Shown here: positions 7,447 to 14,910 of the stretch, piece by piece
Layout: every line of letters starts with the position of its first letter
How positions within the stretch are numbered: position 1 is the first letter of the stretch
Source of the DNA: Oscillospiraceae bacterium UBA1230
Lineage (GTDB): Bacteria; Bacillota; Clostridia; Oscillospirales; Oscillospiraceae
Assembly: GCA_002309395.1 (NCBI GenBank)
Contig: DBWU01000062.1
Span: forward strand, 3,339-36,450
Length of the DNA stretch: 33,112 nt
Reading direction: 5' to 3'
Notes under the pieces: model-generated
Seen by the model: only the letters and a program-made list of their open reading frames with translations
The model's database searches: none
What the model was told of the DNA's origin: nothing
Position numbers and translations under genes: made by a program

Positions 7447-8755
7447 ACTGCGCCGCCTTTCTCACAAACCGCCGGGCAAACGCCTCGTTTGCCGGAAAAT
7501 AGAGATGGGGAAATCCCGCCCACAGCGTGTCCGTGGCGTGAACGCACGTCCGCTGTGTGCCGTCCGGCTTTTCGGCGGTAAACGCATCGCCGTAGTCCGT
7601 GGTATCGCAGTAGTGGAACTCGTGAACGCGGATCGTCTCCTCTGCCGGGCAGAGAAGGTTATCACGCCGGGCGCGCAGCGTGGCGTATCCGAACCGGCGC
7701 AGGCGATCGGTGCGTCGCGCCTCGGCATGGATCACGCCTGCCATCGCCTCGCCTTCCAGCGTATCGTGGAGATAGAGGAATCCGCCGCACTCCGCCACCG
7801 TGGGCATCCCTGCCGCGACAGCGTCCGCGATCTCCTGGCGGATCGGATTGGCAGCCAGCCGGGCGGCGTACAGCTCAGGATAGCCGCCGGGCAGATACAC
7901 TCCGCCTGCTTCCGGCGGCAAGTGGCGGTCGTTCAGAGGGCTGAAAAACGCCAGGCGCGCCCCCAGCGCCTCTAAAAGCCGCAGATTCTCCTCATAGAGG
8001 AAGCAGAACGCCTCGTCCCGCGCCACGGCGACGGTCACCTGCGGCGTCTGCGCCGCCGGTTCCTCCGCCGCCGGAAGCCCGGACGCCCCGGCCGCCAGAG
8101 ATAAGACGCCGTCCAGATCCAGAAATTGTTCCGCCAGATCGCCCAGCGCGTCCAGCCGTTCGGTCAGATCTCCGACCTCTCCGGCGGTCAGCAGTCCCAG
8201 ATGCCGGCTTTTGAGGGTCACCGCCTCGCTGTGGGGCAAAAACCCCAGCGGCGTAAGTCCTGCGGAAACCGCCAGCTCCTTCAGTCCCCCGTAAAGCGAG
8301 GGCGAGGCGTCGTTAAAAATAACGCCCTGCAAACCGCTATCTTGCCGGAAGGTGCGGAATCCCTGCATCAGCGCGCCGACGGAGGTATACGCGCCGCGCG
8401 CATTCACCACCAAAACCGCCGGGGTGTCCGTTGCGCGGGATACGTCCCAGGTGCTGTACCGTCCGGCGCTTCCCACGCCGTCGTAGTAGCCCATCACGCC
8501 CTCGATCACCGCCACGCTTCCCTCTGCCGCCCCCAGGGCGCGGCACAGCGCGTCACCGGGCAGGAAAAACGGGTCCAGATTGCCCGACGGCACCCCCAGT
8601 ACCCGGCGGTGGAAGGTGGGGTCGATATAGTCCGGGCCGCACTTATAGGCATGGAGCGGCACGCCCCGGCGCTTGAGCGCCTGTAAAAGGGCGCAGGTCA
8701 CGGTGGTCTTGCCGCACCCGGAACGGGTGCCGGCGATCAGCACACGGTCGTTCAT
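7433..8755 (-). CDS. cbiA: Cobyrinic acid a,c-diamide synthase CbiA
   Basis: A 440-residue glutamine amidotransferase that amidates carboxylates a and c of cobyrinic acid. The N-terminal ATPase domain has the P-loop 'GTRSGCGKTT' (residues 9-18), followed by 'YKCGPDYIDP' and 'VIEGVMGYYDG', which are diagnostic of CbiA/CobB. The C-terminal glutaminase has nucleophile C323 in 'AECGGFLYL' and ends with a 'HYCDTTDYG' region that is part of the family pattern. An upstream in-frame ATG would add 25 residues inside cbiET; I chose the ATG at 8755, which forms an ATGA overlap with cbiET and begins directly with the P-loop strand. Confidence 0.96.
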   Translation of the reverse strand: MNDRVLIAGTRSGCGKTTVTCALLQALKRRGVPLHAYKCGPDYIDPTFHRRVLGVPSGNLDPFFLPGDALCRALGAAEGSVAVIEGVMGYYDGVGSAGRYSTWDVSRATDTPAVLVVNARGAYTSVGALMQGFRTFRQDSGLQGVIFNDASPSLYGGLKELAVSAGLTPLGFLPHSEAVTLKSRHLGLLTAGEVGDLTERLDALGDLAEQFLDLDGVLSLAAGASGLPAAEEPAAQTPQVTVAVARDEAFCFLYEENLRLLEALGARLAFFSPLNDRHLPPEAGGVYLPGGYPELYAARLAANPIRQEIADAVAAGMPTVAECGGFLYLHDTLEGEAMAGVIHAEARRTDRLRRFGYATLRARRDNLLCPAEETIRVHEFHYCDTTDYGDAFTAEKPDGTQRTCVHATDTLWAGFPHLYFPANEAFARRFVRKAAQYASL

Positions 8756-9939
8756 TCTCTTCCGCCTCCGCTGATGATATAAACGGGGTTTTGCGCCAGC
8801 ATCATATGCAGTCCTCCTGCCGCGCGGCACGTTGAAACGCCGAGCTGCATCAGCTCCGGCTCTATGCCGCGCCTTTCAAAAAGTTCGACCGCCCTCTGGG
8901 CGCTCTCCAGCGCGATGGCGTTGACGACGATCCGGGCGTGGGGATTCTTCTCCCACACCGTGGCGAAGATCTCCGCCATCTTTTTGCCGCTGCCGCCGAC
9001 GAACACCGCCTCCGGCGCAGGCAGATCGAAAAGTGCCTCCGGCGCGCCGGCGCACTGCACCGTCACGTTGCCCAGGTGGAACGCTTCCGCGTTGCGCCGG
9101 GTCAGCTCCGCGGCGCTCTCGTCCTTATCCACGGCGTACACGCGGCCCTGCCATGCCGCAAGTCCCATCTCCACCGTTACCGAGCCGGTACCGCAGCCCA
9201 CGTCCCAGCACACGTCGCCGGGGCGGATCGCCAGACGGCTCATGGTCACGGCGCGTACCGCCGATTTGGTCATGGGCACGTCGCCGCGTAAAAAAGCGCC
9301 GTCCTCTATGCCGAAGGGGACCCGTCCCTCGGCGGTAGGATTTTCGATCCACAGCGTCGTCAAAGGCGAGAGGTTCGCCGTTTCCAACTGCCTCACCGTC
9401 ATGCGTGACACCCGCTCGTCCGGCTGTCCCAACGATTGCGCCGCGTGGACGGTCAGATCTCCGAACCCCGCCTGACACAGCGATCGCGCCAGCTCCTGCG
9501 CGTTGCCGCCGGTGAGCGCCACGGTGTGCCGGCTGCGCCGCACCGTATCCGTCAGCGCGCCGTCTCTGCCGTGACAGCTTACCAGGGCGCAATCCTGCCA
9601 CGACCGACCCAGCCGCGCGGCAAAGGCGCTGACGGTGGAAACGCCGGCAACCGTCCGCACCCGGCAATCCTTCAGCTCCCGGCGCAGCCGCTCCGCGGCG
9701 CTGTAAAATCCCGCGTCGCCGGATACCAGCACCGCGAAAGAGCCAGATGGATACTCCTCCAGCACCGGCGCGATCTCTCCGGCGGTGTAGAACGGCTCAC
9801 AGCGCCGTCCCATGCCCTCATACGGCGCCAACAGCCGGGGCGCGCCGAACAGCACGTCCGCCCGATCCAGCGCGCGCCGCCCCTCGCCGGTCAGCGTATC
9901 AGCGCCCAAACCCGCGCTGATGATGGTCACTTCTTTCAT
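8752..9939 (-). CDS. cbiET: Fused cobalt-precorrin-7 C5-methyltransferase / cobalt-precorrin-6B C15-methyltransferase (CbiE-CbiT)
   Basis: A 395-residue bifunctional enzyme, a CobL-type fusion of CbiE and CbiT. Residues 1 to about 200 form the CbiE tetrapyrrole methylase ('GDAGFYS', 'VAGVSTVSAFAARLG', 'SCHGRDG'). From about 208 on is CbiT, with 'VPMTKSAVRAVTMSRL' and the SAM-binding 'DVGCGTGSVTVEM' at 246-258. Together they methylate C5 and C15 and decarboxylate the acetate side chain. The start at 9939 has GGGAGGG upstream and overlaps the cbiJ stop; the longer frame beyond it runs into cbiJ. In Salmonella cbiE and cbiT are separate genes. Confidence 0.95.
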   Translation of the reverse strand: MKEVTIISAGLGADTLTGEGRRALDRADVLFGAPRLLAPYEGMGRRCEPFYTAGEIAPVLEEYPSGSFAVLVSGDAGFYSAAERLRRELKDCRVRTVAGVSTVSAFAARLGRSWQDCALVSCHGRDGALTDTVRRSRHTVALTGGNAQELARSLCQAGFGDLTVHAAQSLGQPDERVSRMTVRQLETANLSPLTTLWIENPTAEGRVPFGIEDGAFLRGDVPMTKSAVRAVTMSRLAIRPGDVCWDVGCGTGSVTVEMGLAAWQGRVYAVDKDESAAELTRRNAEAFHLGNVTVQCAGAPEALFDLPAPEAVFVGGSGKKMAEIFATVWEKNPHARIVVNAIALESAQRAVELFERRGIEPELMQLGVSTCRAAGGLHMMLAQNPVYIISGGGRE

Positions 9940-10688
9940 ATTCGTCCCTCCCGGATCCGTGTAAGCCACGCCGATACGTCCTCGCCCGGATCGTCCTGCG
10001 GCCGGCGCAGTACCGCCACGGTCATGCCGCATCGCCGCGCCGCCTCCGCCTTCTCCGCAAATCCTCCGGCAGCGCCGGATTCCTTTGTCAGTAAGATCGC
10101 CGCGCCGGCGGCGCGGAACGTTGCCTCGTTCATCTCACGGGAAAACGGTCCCTGCATGCAGATGATATGCCCGGCCGGAAAGCCGGCGTCCAGACACGCC
10201 GAAAGTCCCTTGACTCCCGGCAGGATCCGGAGCCAGACCCGGTTTTCATAGTCCGGCACGGCCGTCAGCGCCGCCGCCTCCTTCGAGCCCAGGGCGGAGA
10301 AGATCACGCCGCTCTGCCCCCGAAGCCACGCCAGCAATTCCGCCATATCGGAAAAGTATTCGCACCCTTCCGCCGTTTCCGACGGGCGCAGTACCCGGTG
10401 ATACGGCACGCCGACCTCGCCGCAGGCGGCGCGGATCTTCCGCGATACGTCGTCGGCGTAGGGATGGGTGGCGTCCAGCACCAGCCGGGGTCGTTCCGCG
10501 CGCAACAGCGCCGCCATCCCCGCCTCGTCCAATCCGCCGGTGTGTACGCTGAGCGTGCCGCCCGGCCGGAGCTGGGCGGCGCCGTACTCCGTGGCGACGC
10601 ATACCAGCGCGGATACGCGCCGCTCCTGCAAGCATTCCGCCAGCTCCCTACCCTCGGTGGTGCCGCCGAATACGATCACGTCAGTCAA
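9936..10688 (-). CDS. cbiJ: Cobalt-precorrin-6A reductase CbiJ (CobK)
   Basis: A 250-residue NAD(P)H-dependent reductase that reduces the corrin macrocycle at the 6A to 6B step. Family motifs are 'VFGGTTEGREL' (residues 6-16), 'DATHPYA' (72-78), 'YHRVLRPS' and 'CMQGPFS' with 'LLTKESGAAGG' later. The start appears to be TTG at 10688, because AGGGGG lies seven bases upstream; the next candidate, GTG four codons in, would shorten the first strand. It overlaps both neighbours by a few bases in the corrin operon. Confidence 0.93.
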   Translation of the reverse strand: MTDVIVFGGTTEGRELAECLQERRVSALVCVATEYGAAQLRPGGTLSVHTGGLDEAGMAALLRAERPRLVLDATHPYADDVSRKIRAACGEVGVPYHRVLRPSETAEGCEYFSDMAELLAWLRGQSGVIFSALGSKEAAALTAVPDYENRVWLRILPGVKGLSACLDAGFPAGHIICMQGPFSREMNEATFRAAGAAILLTKESGAAGGFAEKAEAARRCGMTVAVLRRPQDDPGEDVSAWLTRIREGRI

Positions 10689-11412
10689 GTCGATACCCCC
10701 TCGGCGTCACCATTTTTCCGCCGATATCCCGCGTCATGGCGTTTCCGATAAAGACGGTGGTAAACATGTCCACCGGCGTGTCCCGCAGTTCGCCCAGGGA
10801 CAGGACCCGGACCGACTCCCCCTCCCGGCCGATCTGCGCGGCGATGCCGCAGACGGTGGACGCCGGCAGGGTCTCCAGAAGGATGTCGCAGGCTTTGCGC
10901 AGATAATCAGCGCGTTTATGACTGCCGGGGTTGTAAAGGCTCATGCACAGGTCCCCCTCAGCCGCGCAGCGCAGCCGTTTCTCGATGGTTTCCCAGGGCG
11001 TCAGAAGATCGCTGAGACTGATAACCGCAAAGTCGTGGCCCAGCGGCGCCCCCAGAATGGCGCCTCCGCTGAGGGCGGCCGTCACCCCGGGGATCACGGA
11101 GATCTCCACGCCTTCATACTCTCCTGCCAGTTCGAAGATCAGTCCTGCCATGCCGTAGACTACGCTGTCGCCGCTGCAGACCAGTGCGACATTTTTCCCG
11201 CCGGCTGCCAGCGCCAGCGCGGCGCGGCAGCGCTCCGTCTCCCGGGTCATGCCGGTGTCCAGATACTCCTTGTCGGGATAGTACGGCTTCACCAGGTCCA
11301 CGTACTTGCTGTACCCGACGATGATCTCCGCCTGCCGCAGAGCCTCGTCGGCCTCCAGTGTCATGCCGGTCCTTTTTCCAGGGCCGATGCCGATCACGTT
11401 CAGTCTGTTCAT
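10681..11412 (-). CDS. cbiH: Cobalt-factor III / precorrin-3B C17-methyltransferase CbiH
   Basis: A 243-residue SAM-dependent tetrapyrrole methylase that methylates C17 and drives ring contraction in the anaerobic pathway. It starts 'MNRLNVIGIGPG', with the family's 'GYSKYVDL', 'SGDSVVYGMAG', 'VIPGVTAALSGGAILGAPLG' (abridged) and 'SLYNPGSHKR'. I chose the ATG at 11412: GGAGGAACGCC precedes it and it overlaps the cbiG stop as ATGA. The longer frame into cbiG encodes an Arg/Gly-rich shadow. No iron-sulfur or accessory domain is fused to it. Confidence 0.95.
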   Translation of the reverse strand: MNRLNVIGIGPGKRTGMTLEADEALRQAEIIVGYSKYVDLVKPYYPDKEYLDTGMTRETERCRAALALAAGGKNVALVCSGDSVVYGMAGLIFELAGEYEGVEISVIPGVTAALSGGAILGAPLGHDFAVISLSDLLTPWETIEKRLRCAAEGDLCMSLYNPGSHKRADYLRKACDILLETLPASTVCGIAAQIGREGESVRVLSLGELRDTPVDMFTTVFIGNAMTRDIGGKMVTPRGYRLD

Positions 11413-12401
11413 GGCGTTCCTCCAAATGACAGTTTCGGTTCTTCTATGGCCAGTGCTACGGTAACGCCGTTTCCTGCCTCTTTCCGGCTCATCAGCCGCC
11501 CTCCGGAACACAGCACCGCCGCCCGCTCGCACACGTTGTCCACGCCGGTGGTCTTTTCCACGAACGCCGAGGCGGTAAACGCCCCCTCCACCGCCGCCAG
11601 CTCCGCGGCGGTATAGCACACGAGCGGCACGCCCCGGCGCCGGCAGACCTCCGTAAGCCCCGGCTCCGCCGCCTTGCGGTCGATGGTAGCCACCGCCGAC
11701 AGCGCCAGTTCGTGGCATCCGGCTTTCCCCAGCGCCGCGGTGAGCGCCGCCTCGATGGTCTCCGCAGGCGTGTCTTTTTTGCATCCGATCCCGGCGGTAA
11801 CGATCCGCGGCACCAGCCGCAGCGATTCAGCGCGTCCCCGGGAGCGGTGGCTGATCAGCACGTCATACGCCGTCTCCGACAGCTCCACCTGCTCCGGCAG
11901 CGCCCCGGACACGGGATAAAGGCTCTTCACCCGGATGGTTTCCCCTGCCAGGATCCGGGCGGAGATCCACTTGATCCGCTCCGGGTTCGCCACCGCCAGT
12001 TTCTGCCGCCGCGCCCAATCGTCCACGGCGAAACGCCCGTTTACGTCGGTGGCGGTAGTGATGACGGGCAGGGCGCCTGCCGCCCCGGCCAACCGCCGTG
12101 CCAGTTCGTTGGCGCCGCCCAGATGCCCCGACAGGATCGGCACGGCAAAAGCGCCCTTTTCATCCATCACCACCACGGCGGGATCCTCCGCCTTGGAACG
12201 GATCAGCGGCGCCACGGCTCGCACGGCGATCCCCGCCGCGCCGATGAACACCAGCGCGTCACTTCGGGCAAACGCGTCTTGCGTCCACAAGGCGAGTTCC
12301 CCTCCGATGCAGCGGTGGAGCGTCAAGTCCTCCACCGCCGCCTGCAAGCGCCTGCCCAGCGCCATCCCTGCGTCGGTAAACGCCACAGCCTCGATCTTCA
12401 T
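11409..12401 (-). CDS. cbiG: Cobalt-precorrin-5A hydrolase CbiG
   Basis: A 330-residue enzyme that opens the delta-lactone of cobalt-precorrin-5A and releases acetaldehyde. The N-terminal domain includes 'LVFIGAAGIAVRAVAPLI' and 'VMDEKGAFAVPILSGHLGGAN' (abridged), both strongly conserved in CbiG. The C-terminal CobE/GbiG domain starts near residue 200 with 'VTAGIGCKKDTP' and includes 'ASAFVEKTTGVDNVCERAA' (abridged). It overlaps cbiF as ATGA and has GGAGG upstream of its ATG. It lies between the methyltransferases acting just before and after it in the pathway. Confidence 0.95.
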   Translation of the reverse strand: MKIEAVAFTDAGMALGRRLQAAVEDLTLHRCIGGELALWTQDAFARSDALVFIGAAGIAVRAVAPLIRSKAEDPAVVVMDEKGAFAVPILSGHLGGANELARRLAGAAGALPVITTATDVNGRFAVDDWARRQKLAVANPERIKWISARILAGETIRVKSLYPVSGALPEQVELSETAYDVLISHRSRGRAESLRLVPRIVTAGIGCKKDTPAETIEAALTAALGKAGCHELALSAVATIDRKAAEPGLTEVCRRRGVPLVCYTAAELAAVEGAFTASAFVEKTTGVDNVCERAAVLCSGGRLMSRKEAGNGVTVALAIEEPKLSFGGTP

Positions 12402-13153
12402 ACCTTTGCCTCCCGAAACTCGGTGGAAAAGCTGTCGTCATAAAGCCGGGACAGTTCATAGTCGCCGGCAAGACAGTGTCCCACCACGATCAGCGCCGTT
12501 TTGTGAACACCGTTTTGCTCCGCCGTTTCAAACAGCGTCCCCACCGTACAGCGCAGGACTTTTTCCTCCGGCCAGGTGGCTTTGTAGACGATGGCGGCAG
12601 GCGTGTCGGCGCTGTAACCGCCTGCCTCCAGCTCGCCGGACAGCTCTCGCAGTAAGCCGGTACTCAAGAAAATGACCATGGTGGCGCCGTGGGACGCGAA
12701 GGAACGAACGCTCTCCCGTTCCGGCACGGCGGTCCGCCCCGCCATACGGGTGATGACCACCGACTGGGACACGCCGGGCAGGGTGTATTCCGCCCGAAGC
12801 GCCGCCGCCGCGCCGCAAAAGCTGGACACGCCCGGACACACGTCAAAGGCGATCCCCCGTTCCCGTAATCCGTCCATCTGCTCCCGGATGGCGCCGTAGA
12901 GACACGGATCGCCGGTATGGAGCCGCACGGTGGTCTGCCCTGCCGCCTCCGACTGTTCCATCACGGCAAGCACTTCCCGAAGCGTCATTTCGGCGCTGTT
13001 ATAGATCCGGCACTCCGGCTTGGCATACGCCAACAGCGCGGGATTGACCAGCGAGCCGGCGTAGATGATCGCGTCCGCCTGCTCCAGATACCGTTTGCCC
13101 CGCAGTGTGATCAGATCAGGCGCGCCGCTTCCGGCGCCTACAAAATGGATCAT
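12398..13153 (-). CDS. cbiF: Cobalt-precorrin-4 C11-methyltransferase CbiF
   Basis: A 251-residue SAM-dependent methyltransferase of the tetrapyrrole methylase fold. The start 'MIHFVGAGSGAPDLITLRG' and later 'YAGSLVN', 'LHTGDPCLYGAI' and 'CPGVSSFCGAAAAL' are diagnostic for CbiF/CobM. Length matches. The chosen ATG at 13153 follows GGGGAGGAG by seven bases and overlaps the cbiD TGA as ATGA; the much longer frame upstream is a shadow of cbiD. It is the second gene of the operon. Confidence 0.96.
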   Translation of the reverse strand: MIHFVGAGSGAPDLITLRGKRYLEQADAIIYAGSLVNPALLAYAKPECRIYNSAEMTLREVLAVMEQSEAAGQTTVRLHTGDPCLYGAIREQMDGLRERGIAFDVCPGVSSFCGAAAALRAEYTLPGVSQSVVITRMAGRTAVPERESVRSFASHGATMVIFLSTGLLRELSGELEAGGYSADTPAAIVYKATWPEEKVLRCTVGTLFETAEQNGVHKTALIVVGHCLAGDYELSRLYDDSFSTEFREAKV

Positions 13154-14289
13154 ACCGTTCTCCTCCCCTTTTCTATCAGTTCTGCCGCGTTTTCGCTCTG
13201 CGCCAGCGTGCCGCCCAGATCGGCGCGGTTGGTAAACGTCACGTATCCGATCGTCACGTCCTCCGGCACGCGGCGGCGAAGCGTATCGTCGATCCGCTGT
13301 CCCAGCAGGCGGCACACCGGCTCTTGAAGCTTCGCCGATCGTAACAGCTCCAGCGCCGCGTCGCAGGTGGCGCAGTGCAGGATCTCCCGGATCAGCGGCG
13401 CCTCGGCGCCGCACAGCGCGGCGCACGATGCCAGCGTTTCCATCCGCCCGTCGCCTGCGTCGGAATGGGTGTTGGTCACGCCGATGCCCAGCTTCACCAG
13501 TTTGCCCACGTGTCCCACCAGCAGGATCTCCGAAAAGCCGGATTCCACCGCCGCGTCCACGGCGTCGCCGATGAAGTTGGCACAGCTCACGCAGTATTTC
13601 TCCTCGATCCCCAGCGCGTCGGCGGCAAAGGCGCGGCCGTAATTGCCGGGCGTAAGCACGAGATAGGTTCTGCCTGCGGCGGCTTTCTGGCGCAGTTCCA
13701 GCTTCACCGTGTCGATCAGCGCCCGGGTGCTCATGGGTTCTACGATGCCGGAGGTACCGAGAATGGAGATGCCTCCCTCGATGCCCATCCGGGGATTGAA
13801 GGTGCGCCGCGCCAGCTCCGCGCCGCCCGGCACGGACACGGTGATGCGTATGCCGCCGGTATAGCCGCAGGCGTGGCATACCGCCGACGCGTTCTCCTCG
13901 ATCATCCGCCGGGGAACGGAGTTGATGGCGGCGGCGCCCACCGGCTGATCGAGTCCCGGCTTGGTCACCACGCCTACCCCCTCACCGCCGCAGACCGTAA
14001 CGCCCCGATCCTGCCGCTGCGCCGCGGCATAGATCAAAATACCGTCCGTCGCGTCCGGGTCGTCCCCGGCGTCTTTCCGCACGGCGCACACGGCGCGCTC
14101 CGGCGCATACTGCGCCTTTTGCACCTCCATCGTCAAAGCGGTGCCGTCCGGCGCGGTCAATAATACGCTCTGCGGACTTTTACCGGTGAGCAGCAGCTCC
14201 GTCGCCGCCCGCGCCGCCGCCGCGGCACAACTGCCGGTGGTATAGCCGCAGCGCATCAGACGGCCGTTAACGCTTCGTATCAACTCCAT
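13150..14289 (-). CDS. cbiD: Cobalt-precorrin-5B C1-methyltransferase CbiD
   Basis: A 379-residue SAM-dependent C1-methyltransferase specific to the anaerobic pathway, with a fold unlike the other corrin methylases. The signature 'CGYTTGSCAAAAA' is at residues 14-26, followed by 'KDAGDDPDATDG', 'GGEGVGVVTKPGL' and 'GNYGRAFA', all conserved in CbiD. It is the promoter-proximal gene. The ATG at 14289 is preceded by GGAGG, but that site is also the 3' arm of a terminator hairpin, so both elongation and initiation look controllable by the leader. Confidence 0.97.
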   Translation of the reverse strand: MELIRSVNGRLMRCGYTTGSCAAAAARAATELLLTGKSPQSVLLTAPDGTALTMEVQKAQYAPERAVCAVRKDAGDDPDATDGILIYAAAQRQDRGVTVCGGEGVGVVTKPGLDQPVGAAAINSVPRRMIEENASAVCHACGYTGGIRITVSVPGGAELARRTFNPRMGIEGGISILGTSGIVEPMSTRALIDTVKLELRQKAAAGRTYLVLTPGNYGRAFAADALGIEEKYCVSCANFIGDAVDAAVESGFSEILLVGHVGKLVKLGIGVTNTHSDAGDGRMETLASCAALCGAEAPLIREILHCATCDAALELLRSAKLQEPVCRLLGQRIDDTLRRRVPEDVTIGYVTFTNRADLGGTLAQSENAAELIEKGRRTV

Positions 14290-14322
14290 AAAAAAACCTC
14301 CGGAACGCGAACGCGCCGGAGG
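14290..14322 (-). terminator. Attenuator hairpin overlapping the cbiD ribosome binding site
   Basis: On the minus strand CCTCCGG (complement 14316-14322) pairs with CCGGAGG (complement 14297-14303). An inner CGCG-TT-CGCG lies in the loop and seven T follow, running right up to the cbiD ATG. The 3' arm contains the GGAGG used as Shine-Dalgarno, so the same hairpin can stop transcription and hide the ribosome binding site. Confidence 0.85.
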
Positions 14323-14462
14323 AAGTACCGCAAACGCCGCCCAACGGGACGGATGCGCCAACTCCTTCGGTGTCCGCAAAGGAATGGAAAACGTGGAACC
14401 CGGCTGTCACGGTAACGCACTTGCGAGGGGATTGCACCCTTCTTACCCACTACGTTGTTACC
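14323..14462 (-). ncRNA. Cobalamin-riboswitch-like leader of the cbi operon
   Basis: The leader carries GGTGCAATCC (complement 14429-14438), one base shorter than the canonical GGTGCAAATCC. Next comes GCAAGTGCGTTACCGTGA, which aligns base by base with the equivalent part of the canonical riboswitch at 14560. Then comes a GCCGGG segment and a B12-box-like CACCGAAGGAGTTGGC (complement 14357-14372), close to the variant CCGAAG-type box known from E. coli btuB. An inverted repeat CACGGTAAC/GTTACCGTG (complements 14457-14465 and 14408-14416) encloses the core, although its outer bases may lie upstream of the transcript start. It precedes corrin biosynthesis genes and ends in an attenuator. Class assignment is uncertain. 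Confidence 0.7.
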
Positions 14463-14465
14463 GTG

Positions 14466-14495
14466 ATTATAGGCGGTTATCTGCCGTTTTGTCAA
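14466..14495 (-). promoter_or_regulatory. Promoter of the cbiDFGHJ-ET-AB-cobD-cbiPC operon
   Basis: On the minus strand perfect TTGACA (complement 14490-14495) and perfect TATAAT (complement 14466-14471) with an 18-bp spacer. It is back to back with the plus-strand promoter at 14512-14540. Confidence 0.88.
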
Positions 14496-14511
14496 GAGGA
14501 ACGGCGGAATC

Positions 14512-14540
14512 TTGACAAACGCGTTTTTTCGTGCTATATA
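14512..14540 (+). promoter_or_regulatory. Promoter of the lipoprotein cbiK unit
   Basis: TTGACA at 14512-14517, a 17-bp spacer and TATATA at 14535-14540. Transcription would begin near 14547, just before the riboswitch aptamer. Confidence 0.87.
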
Positions 14541-14559
14541 AGGGCATAGCAGAATATCG

Positions 14560-14708
14560 GAAGCAGGTATTGGAAGTCGGGTGCAAATCCCGCGCAAGGC
14601 CGTTGCTGTGATTCGCGTCAGCGCAGGCAAAATGCCACTGGGGAACCGGGAAGGCGTCTGTGCGCCGGAGTCTCTCCGCCGCGATCAGTCAGAATACTTT
14701 CCTGCTTC
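14560..14708 (+). ncRNA. Cobalamin riboswitch upstream of cbiK
   Basis: P1 is formed by GAAGCAGG (14560-14567) and CCTGCTTC (14701-14708). The core contains GGTGCAAATCC (14580-14590), GTTGCTGTGA, and the B12 box AGTCAGAATAC followed by CCTGC (14687-14705). These are the hallmark elements of the cobalamin riboswitch family. The intrinsic terminator at 14820-14855 is the likely expression platform, so the downstream cbiK and lipoprotein genes should be repressed by a B12 form. Confidence 0.93.
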
Positions 14709-14819
14709 TTTGCCCCCTTGCCGGGCGAATGCGTTCAGCTCTGCGGATCTCCGGAGCGGCGGATAGAGACGTGTAAGACAGGTGAAAACCGCTTTGTCTT
14801 GCTCTTGGTGCGCCGTTTT

Positions 14820-14855
14820 CCGCCTGTGGAGTTGTCCGCAGGCGGTTATTCTTTT
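14820..14855 (+). terminator. Riboswitch-associated terminator upstream of cbiK
   Basis: An 11-bp stem, CCGCCTGTGGA (14820-14830) with TCCGCAGGCGG (14835-14845) including one G-T pair, has a GTTG loop and is followed by TTATTCTTTT. It stands between the aptamer and the cbiK start. Confidence 0.82.
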
Positions 14856-14910
14856 GCTGTCACGGCACAAAGCCATGTACAGATATAAAAACGAAAGAAG
14901 GACGAAACAC

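Noticed and set aside
14290..14462. NiCo (cobalt/nickel) riboswitch as identity of the cbiD leader
   Set aside because: I looked for the four-way-junction consensus of NiCo RNAs and did not find it. The leader aligns better with the neighbouring cobalamin riboswitch core.
14782..14910. A longer N-terminus for CbiK starting at 14782
   Set aside because: It would translate through the riboswitch terminator. The ATG at 14911 has a ribosome binding site and yields a textbook lipoprotein signal peptide.
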